Positions 5,101-7,429 of a DNA stretch of 7,429 bases are shown here, piece after piece. Position numbers and translations under genes: made by a program. How positions within the stretch are numbered: the first letter of the stretch is position 1; every line of letters begins with the position of its first letter. The notes under the pieces are model-generated. The model ran no database searches and was not told where the DNA came from. It was given only the letters and a program-made list of their open reading frames with translations. The stretch comes from Opitutaceae bacterium. GTDB taxonomy: Bacteria; Verrucomicrobiota; Verrucomicrobiia; Opitutales; Opitutaceae. The stretch lies in the NCBI GenBank assembly GCA_025352845.1, contig JANXSC010000397.1, positions 1 through 7,429 on the forward strand. The letters are read 5' to 3'.

Positions 5101-7308
5101 CGCGCCGATCGTGAAGACGCCGCGCGTGCGCGTGCCGCCGTTGAGGTTGTTGTTGTTCGGATAAGTAATGATCGACTGCGCGCGATCCTCGCCGCGGACG
5201 GTGACGAGCGGGCGCGTCGCGCCGACGTAAACCTGCTCGACGTAGGTGCCTTTCTTCACGGTGAGGACGACGCGCTGCGGATTGTTCACCGGCACGAAAT
5301 CGACCGCGCCCTGCACGGTGGTAAAATCGCCGGAGCCGTCGGCGGCGACGGTGACCGCGGTGGCGTTGGCGGCGGGGCCGGCGGCTTTCGTGGAGAAGCG
5401 CCAAGTGGTCGTGTCAGTGATGCCGGTGAAGCTCGCGCTCGTGGTGTCGCGCAACGCGCCCTGCTCGACCGTCACGTAGTAGGTCTGACCGTAGGCGAGC
5501 ACGCCGGCGTGCGGATAAATGGCGGCGGTGTTGCCGGTGACGATGATGGGGAAATAGTTCAGCTGCGTGGCGTTGGTGCCGACGGCGCGGAGCTGGAACG
5601 CCGCGCCAAGATCGATGGTGTCGACGACGGTGTTGTCGGAGGCTTTGTGGATGCGGATGCGGCCGGTGTTGCCGACAACGGGTGCGCGGTCAAACGTGAG
5701 GCTGAGCGGCGTGTCGATGTTTAGGCCGGTCGCGGCGTTGGTGGGCGCGAGCGCGACGGCGCGCATCGCGGAGAGAATCGCGAGGACGGCGGGCGTGCTC
5801 GCGACCGCGCCGACGGAGTTGATCGCGCGCACGGTGTAAACGCCGGTGTCGGCGAGTTGCGCGGTGGCGAACGTGAGTGTGGCGGCGGTCGCGCCGTTGA
5901 TCGTCGTGCCGTTTTTCGACCACTGGTAGGCGGGCGTGGGATTGCCGGTGGCGGCGACGGTGAACGTGACGCTCTGGCCCGCGGCAACGGTCGCGCTCAC
6001 GGGCTGCGTGGTGATGACGGGCGTGGTGAGAACCGCGAGAGTGGCGGCGGTGCTCGTGACGGCTGCGGCGGGGTTGCTGACGACGACGGTGTAGCTGCCG
6101 CCGTCACTCGCAGTGACGTTGCTCAGCGAGAGTGTGCTCGCGGTTGCACCGGAAATCGCAGTGGCATTTTTCTGCCACTGGTAGGCGAGCGGGGCGCTGC
6201 CGTAGGCCGCGACGGTTAATGTGGCGGATTGCCCGGCGTTGACGGTGACGTCCGTGGGTTGCGCCGTGATCGTCGCGGGGACGGTCGAGGTAGTGACGGT
6301 GATCGTCGCGGCGGCACTGGTGACCGTGCCGTAGGCATTGGTGATGGTGACCGTGTAGCTGCCGGCGTCGGTGGTCGCGGCGCTGGCGAGGGCGAACGTG
6401 GCAGAGGTGGCACCGGTGACGTCGGCGCCGTCTTTTTTCCACTGGTAGGCGAGCGGCGCGGTGCCGGTCGCGGCGACGGAGAGCGAACCGGCCTGGCCGG
6501 GATTCAAGATGAGCGACGCCGGCTGCGTGGCGATCGCGGGCGGATTGATCGGCGTGAGGCCCGTTACTGATACGATCTCAAGGGTGACGGGATTGGCGGA
6601 CGTGTTGAGAAACATGAAACCGAGTTCGTTGAACACGGTGGTGGCGGGCGGCACATCGGGATTCGTGTAGGCGGTCTGGCTGAGGCCGTCGCCGCTCACC
6701 CAGATGCCGGAGCCGGCGGTGGTCGAGCTGGTGTTGCCGAGTGAGACGCCGGTGGCGGTGCGGATGAGGTGGAGCTGGATCGCGTAGGCGCTGCTGTCGG
6801 AGAGCACGCCGGCTGTCTGCGTGGTGGTGCCGGTGCCGAGGGAGTTGAAGGCGGAGCCGGTGGGGTTGAGGAGCGAGGGCGAGGTGCCGTCGCCATTGCG
6901 GCGGCGCAGCTCGATGAACGAACCGGTTTGGCGGCCGTTGAGCCAGGTGAAGTAGCCGTTGTCGTCGCCGAAATTTGTCGCGGTGCCGTTGTGGTTGTAG
7001 AAACCATAGCCGATCGCGCGCGTGCCGCCCGAGATGCTGGAGAGGCCACCGGAAACCTTGAACGTCGTGGTGACGTAGACTTCACCACTGGTGACGGCGG
7101 AGAAATCGACGGGCGTGAAATTGGTCGCAACGAGCGTGACGCGTCCACCGGCGGGCACGCTGACTGTGACACCGTTCGTCGCGGTGGAGGCGGGCGCGGC
7201 GACGACGTTGGTTTCGTTGAAGACGCTCCACGAGAGTTGGGCGGAGAGCGGGGCGGCGAACGCGAGCGCGGCAAAGGCGGCGACGGCAAAGCGGGGCATG
7301 GGATTCAT
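2128..7308 (-). CDS. Secreted multidomain pectin methylesterase (CE8) with Ig-like domains
   Basis: The product is 1726 residues from the ATG at 7308, chosen because it opens a clean signal peptide (1-24, MNPMPRFAVAAFAALAFAAP then LSAQ); the frame extends to a TTG at 7374. Order: unknown beta-rich module, copy 1 (25-253); three Ig-like domains (about 255-339, 344-427, 429-512); a Big_5-like domain (513-645, with SLTFD and YYVTV); the pectinesterase domain (648-945); a fourth Ig-like domain split by copy 2 of the unknown module (948-1280); a glycine-rich beta region (1282-1456); and two tandem C-terminal modules (1458-1590, 1594-1726). The CE8 domain starts with VAADGSGDFTTVQGAVD and keeps the catalytic set: Gln756 (GSQAEA), Gln778-Asp779 (QDTL), Asp800 (DFIWG) and Arg859 (LGR). 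CE8 enzymes hydrolyse the methyl esters of homogalacturonan to pectate and methanol. There is no membrane anchor, LPXTG or PEP-CTERM tail. An ordinary pectinesterase has about 300-400 residues, so most of this protein is binding or spacer modules. It is the first gene of the minus-strand block. Confidence 0.88.
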   Translation of the reverse strand: MNPMPRFAVAAFAALAFAAPLSAQLSWSVFNETNVVAAPASTATNGVTVSVPAGGRVTLVATNFTPVDFSAVTSGEVYVTTTFKVSGGLSSISGGTRAIGYGFYNHNGTATNFGDDNGYFTWLNGRQTGSFIELRRRNGDGTSPSLLNPTGSAFNSLGTGTTTQTAGVLSDSSAYAIQLHLIRTATGVSLGNTSSTTAGSGIWVSGDGLSQTAYTNPDVPPATTVFNELGFMFLNTSANPVTLEIVSVTGLTPINPPAIATQPASLILNPGQAGSLSVAATGTAPLAYQWKKDGADVTGATSATFALASAATTDAGSYTVTITNAYGTVTSAAATITVTTSTVPATITAQPTDVTVNAGQSATLTVAAYGSAPLAYQWQKNATAISGATASTLSLSNVTASDGGSYTVVVSNPAAAVTSTAATLAVLTTPVITTQPVSATVAAGQSVTFTVAATGNPTPAYQWSKNGTTINGATAATLTFATAQLADTGVYTVRAINSVGAVASTPAVLAILSAMRAVALAPTNAATGLNIDTPLSLTFDRAPVVGNTGRIRIHKASDNTVVDTIDLGAAFQLRAVGTNATQLNYFPIIVTGNTAAIYPHAGVLAYGQTYYVTVEQGALRDTTSASFTGITDTTTWRFSTKAAGPAANATAVTVAADGSGDFTTVQGAVDFVPVNNPQRVVLTVKKGTYVEQVYVGATRPLVTVRGEDRAQSIITYPNNNNLNGGTRTRGVFTIGANDFTLETITIVNPTPQGGSQAEAFVCDGLRVLINRVNLRSRQDTLLCNTGSTFITDSYIEGNTDFIWGTAAAYFQRCELKALDTAGQEGFYTQVRNAQNQIGFVFVDCQLTGEPTASRYYLGRIDPNTGNFPFSQAVYINCAMGPHILPVGWQLNNATTSATVQDWEYQSTDLNGATLDVRARHASSKQIDAATAAQLRNPAFVLSGWNPQLAPTIDVSPASQTVTPGSLIRLTVVATGAPQPTYQWFKDGVAIANPVANVSAAPAQLAWSVFDETSSRALATAVDGKVSLTIPAGQRATLYTTNFVPFNLTSAAPGTIAEVSFNFTTTGGLSNISAGTRAIGVGLFNNNGTNSGTTFADDGGYFTWINGRAAGGSTVELRRRNGDGTSPSLLNGTAFASLGTGVGENTGVLSDSVPYTFTLRLVRSVTGVSLGTNSGTGVAGVWLRGTGFSQSAYTNPDVPPAATSFNQLGFMFLNTSAAAVTLTLDSFVGFTPVGAPVYVGATDATLVLPNVQPVAAGTYTVQVTNASGSITSAPAVLAVPRARSAGTYFGTIAGGGTFALFVRDDGTGVFLGNSGGIAYLARKISVDANGRARFTANLTGGVDATIAANGAITGTFAGLALAGTRSSGATSAISGYYQAGTAESAATTYVIVGGGGQGYVLVQNGAQLSAGTATIDSAGKLTATLGTQDIACTVAGGTVTGTAGTAGFSGANDSIAGGQRFREISTRAGLVAGGSATVGFVLVGDSPVDVLVRAVGPTLSVFGVTNPLAAPKLDLFSGSLVIATNTRWGTALNSADVAAGALLAGAFPLGATAADSAIRTRLNPGAYTAMMTSATPGATGVGLVEIYDLTTGAAGQRLINLSSLALAGSGDNTLIAGVLVSGTVPKRMLVRAVGPSLAQAGVVGFLARPVLSLYSGSRLVAQNAGLAASPDAIAITAANVEAGAFPLTAGTTDSALLLNLAPGLYTAQVTSADGAIGLALIEFYELP
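2131..2937 (-). repeat. Two tandem C-terminal modules of the pectin methylesterase
   Basis: Two similar units of about 133 residues close the protein: positions 2937-2539 and 2529-2131. Both contain the same series of blocks: FVLVGDSPVDVLVRAVGPTL versus LVSGTVPKRMLVRAVGPSLA; LDLFSGSLVIATN versus LSLYSGSRLVAQN; AGAFPL in both; LNPGAYTAMMTS versus LAPGLYTAQVTS; and GVGLVEIYDL versus GLALIEFYEL. From memory, this module ends many secreted proteins of Opitutaceae and relatives, usually as one or two copies. Its function is unknown to me; a role in secretion or surface attachment is only an inference from its constant terminal place. Confidence 0.7.
3469..4467 (-). other. Ig-like domain split by an inserted module
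   Basis: The first half (4467 to about 4336) encodes TIDVSPASQTVTPGS through TYQWFKDGVAIA, which is strands A to C of an Ig-like domain. The second half (about 3594-3469) encodes GATDATLVLPNVQPVAAGTY through SAPAVLAV, which is strands E to G. Placed together, KDGVAIA joins GATDATL just as KNGTTIN joins GATAATL in the third intact Ig domain of the same protein. The 741 bp between (3595-4335) hold copy 2 of the unknown module. The reading frame is kept across both junctions. Confidence 0.75.
3616..4299 (-). repeat. Unknown beta-rich module, copy 2 (inserted in Ig domain)
   Basis: This segment encodes about 228 residues, from LAWSVFDET to VGFTP. It aligns end to end with copy 1 (6550-7236), with somewhat over half of the residues identical by eye. 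The best-kept blocks are ISAGTRAIG, DDGGYFTWINGR, ELRRRNGDGTSPSLLN, TGVLSDS, AYTNPDVPPA and LGFMFLNTSA. The DNA of the two copies is also clearly similar, for example 3679-3745 against 6613-6679. I do not recognise a named family. The strand pattern and the conserved Trp, Tyr and Arg positions suggest a lectin-like beta-sandwich that may bind polysaccharide, which is inference. Confidence 0.7.
4474..5367 (-). other. Catalytic pectinesterase (CE8) domain of the large protein
   Basis: This segment encodes residues 648-945 of the large protein, a right-handed beta-helix of family CE8. It keeps the N-terminal block DGSGDFTTVQGAVDFVP, the oxyanion and catalytic residues (Gln756, Gln778, Asp779, Asp800, Arg859) and the C-terminal block VYINCAMGPHILPVGW, ending at LSGWNP. 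Two departures from the usual motifs are visible: the aromatic before QDTL is arginine (RSRQDTL), and the LGRPW motif reads LGRID, losing the substrate-contact tryptophan. Confidence 0.88.
5773..6543 (-). repeat. Three tandem Ig-like domains
   Basis: Three units of about 84 residues follow one another. Each begins IATQP, ITAQP or ITTQP, carries a core tryptophan in YQWKKDG, YQWQKNA or YQWSKNG, and has the strand-F motif D-x-G-x-Y (DAGSYTV, DGGSYTV, DTGVYTV). The first two share an identical 18-base stretch encoding PLAYQW (6175-6192 and 6439-6456), which suggests fairly recent duplication or gene conversion. They probably act as spacers between the N-terminal module and the enzyme. Confidence 0.8.
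6550..7236 (-). repeat. Unknown beta-rich module, copy 1 (mature N-terminus)
   Basis: This is the first domain after the signal peptide, running from LSWSVFNET to VTGLTP (about 229 residues). It shares the block order of copy 2: ISGGTRAIG, DDNGYFTWLNGR, ELRRRNGDGTSPSLLN, AGVLSDS, AYTNPDVPPA and LGFMFLNTSA. The N-terminal position in a secreted polysaccharide esterase is typical of an accessory binding module, but no known carbohydrate-binding family is recognised. Confidence 0.7.
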
Positions 7309-7321
7309 GATGGGAGAGGTT

Positions 7322-7337
7322 GACGACACGTGTCGTC
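7322..7337. promoter_or_regulatory. Perfect 16-bp palindrome, candidate operator
   Basis: GACGACACGTGTCGTC is a perfect inverted repeat with a CACGTG core. It lies 13 bp before the ATG of the pectin methylesterase gene and about 32 bp after the TTGACA box, the place where a repressor site would overlap the transcript start. LacI-type regulators, common in polysaccharide-use loci, bind palindromes of about this length, but no regulator gene is in the window. As RNA it could instead fold into a 6-bp hairpin with an ACGT loop next to the start codon. Confidence 0.45.
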
Positions 7338-7368
7338 GCGCGCATCTCTGCGGTGGGTGGAGACGGTG

Positions 7369-7374
7369 TGTCAA
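7369..7374 (-). promoter_or_regulatory. TTGACA box, possible -35 element of the pectin methylesterase gene
   Basis: The minus strand reads CTTGACGGTTGACACACC: a perfect -35 consensus preceded 7 bp upstream by a second TTGAC. No good TATAAT-like hexamer is found 16-18 bases downstream, where the sequence is GC-rich (around GCAGAG), so this is half a promoter at best. The position 61 bp before the start codon is suitable. No Shine-Dalgarno sequence precedes the ATG; the bases before it read AACCTCTCCCATC. Confidence 0.25.
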
Positions 7375-7429
7375 CCGTCAAGTGGCGGACTAGCGCCGGG
7401 CGACGCGTCCCGTCGAAGCCCGGACGACC

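Noticed and set aside
3103..5724. 873-codon open frame on the plus strand, antisense to the pectin methylesterase
   Set aside because: Its product is rich in Gly, Arg, Glu and Ala with no domain pattern, and it mirrors the GC-rich codon use of the real gene opposite, whose CE8 and Ig domains are clear.
5773..6543. Ig-like repeats considered as a phage or adhesin gene
   Set aside because: They are in one frame with a complete CE8 catalytic domain and a signal peptide; no phage structural motif is present.
7309..7374. Upstream extension of the pectin methylesterase to the TTG at 7374
   Set aside because: The extra 22 residues are Arg/His-rich and would bury the signal peptide; the TTG is part of the TTGACA box and the extension covers the palindrome.
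1..7429. CRISPR array, tRNA, rRNA, insertion sequence, toxin-antitoxin pair
   Set aside because: No regularly spaced short repeats, no cloverleaf or rRNA-like segment and no transposase or small paired frames could be recognised on either strand.

Overview
The window is GC-rich (about two thirds G+C by eye) and carries genes for secreted enzymes that act on plant cell-wall polysaccharide. The protein style points to a verrucomicrobium, most likely of the Opitutaceae. It shows very large secreted proteins built from Ig-like domains, a duplicated C-terminal module with VLVRAVGP/MLVRAVGP motifs, and an Opitutaceae-like polygalacturonase N-terminus. The taxonomic call rests on remembered protein style, not on a marker gene.

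Layout. Positions 1-147 (+) are the last 48 codons of an Ig-like-domain protein that starts outside the window. It converges on a minus-strand block, with a small hairpin (151-167) between the two stop codons. The minus-strand block, in transcription order, is: (i) a leader (about 7309-7429) with a TTGACA box and a perfect 16-bp palindrome just before the start codon; (ii) a 1726-residue secreted multidomain pectin methylesterase (CE8), 7308-2128; (iii) a hairpin; (iv) a short reading frame, 2060-1683, that looks like a family GH28 polygalacturonase with its whole catalytic middle deleted; (v) a roughly 100-bp spacer with a REP-like palindrome; (vi) a secreted CE15-like (glucuronoyl esterase family) alpha/beta hydrolase, 1580-174.

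How the genes fit together. A pectin methylesterase strips methyl esters from homogalacturonan, GH28 would then cut the demethylated chain, and the CE15-like hydrolase would attack another uronate ester. All three products carry signal peptides, so this reads as a secreted pectin-degradation locus. The middle enzyme appears to have been inactivated by an in-frame internal deletion.

The most unusual points are two. The pectin methylesterase carries two diverged copies (about 230 residues each) of a module I do not recognise, one at the mature N-terminus and one after the catalytic domain. The second copy is inserted inside a loop of an Ig-like domain, and just before it sits a stretch that resembles the tail of a signal peptide. 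No tRNA, rRNA, CRISPR array, transposase or integrase was seen.
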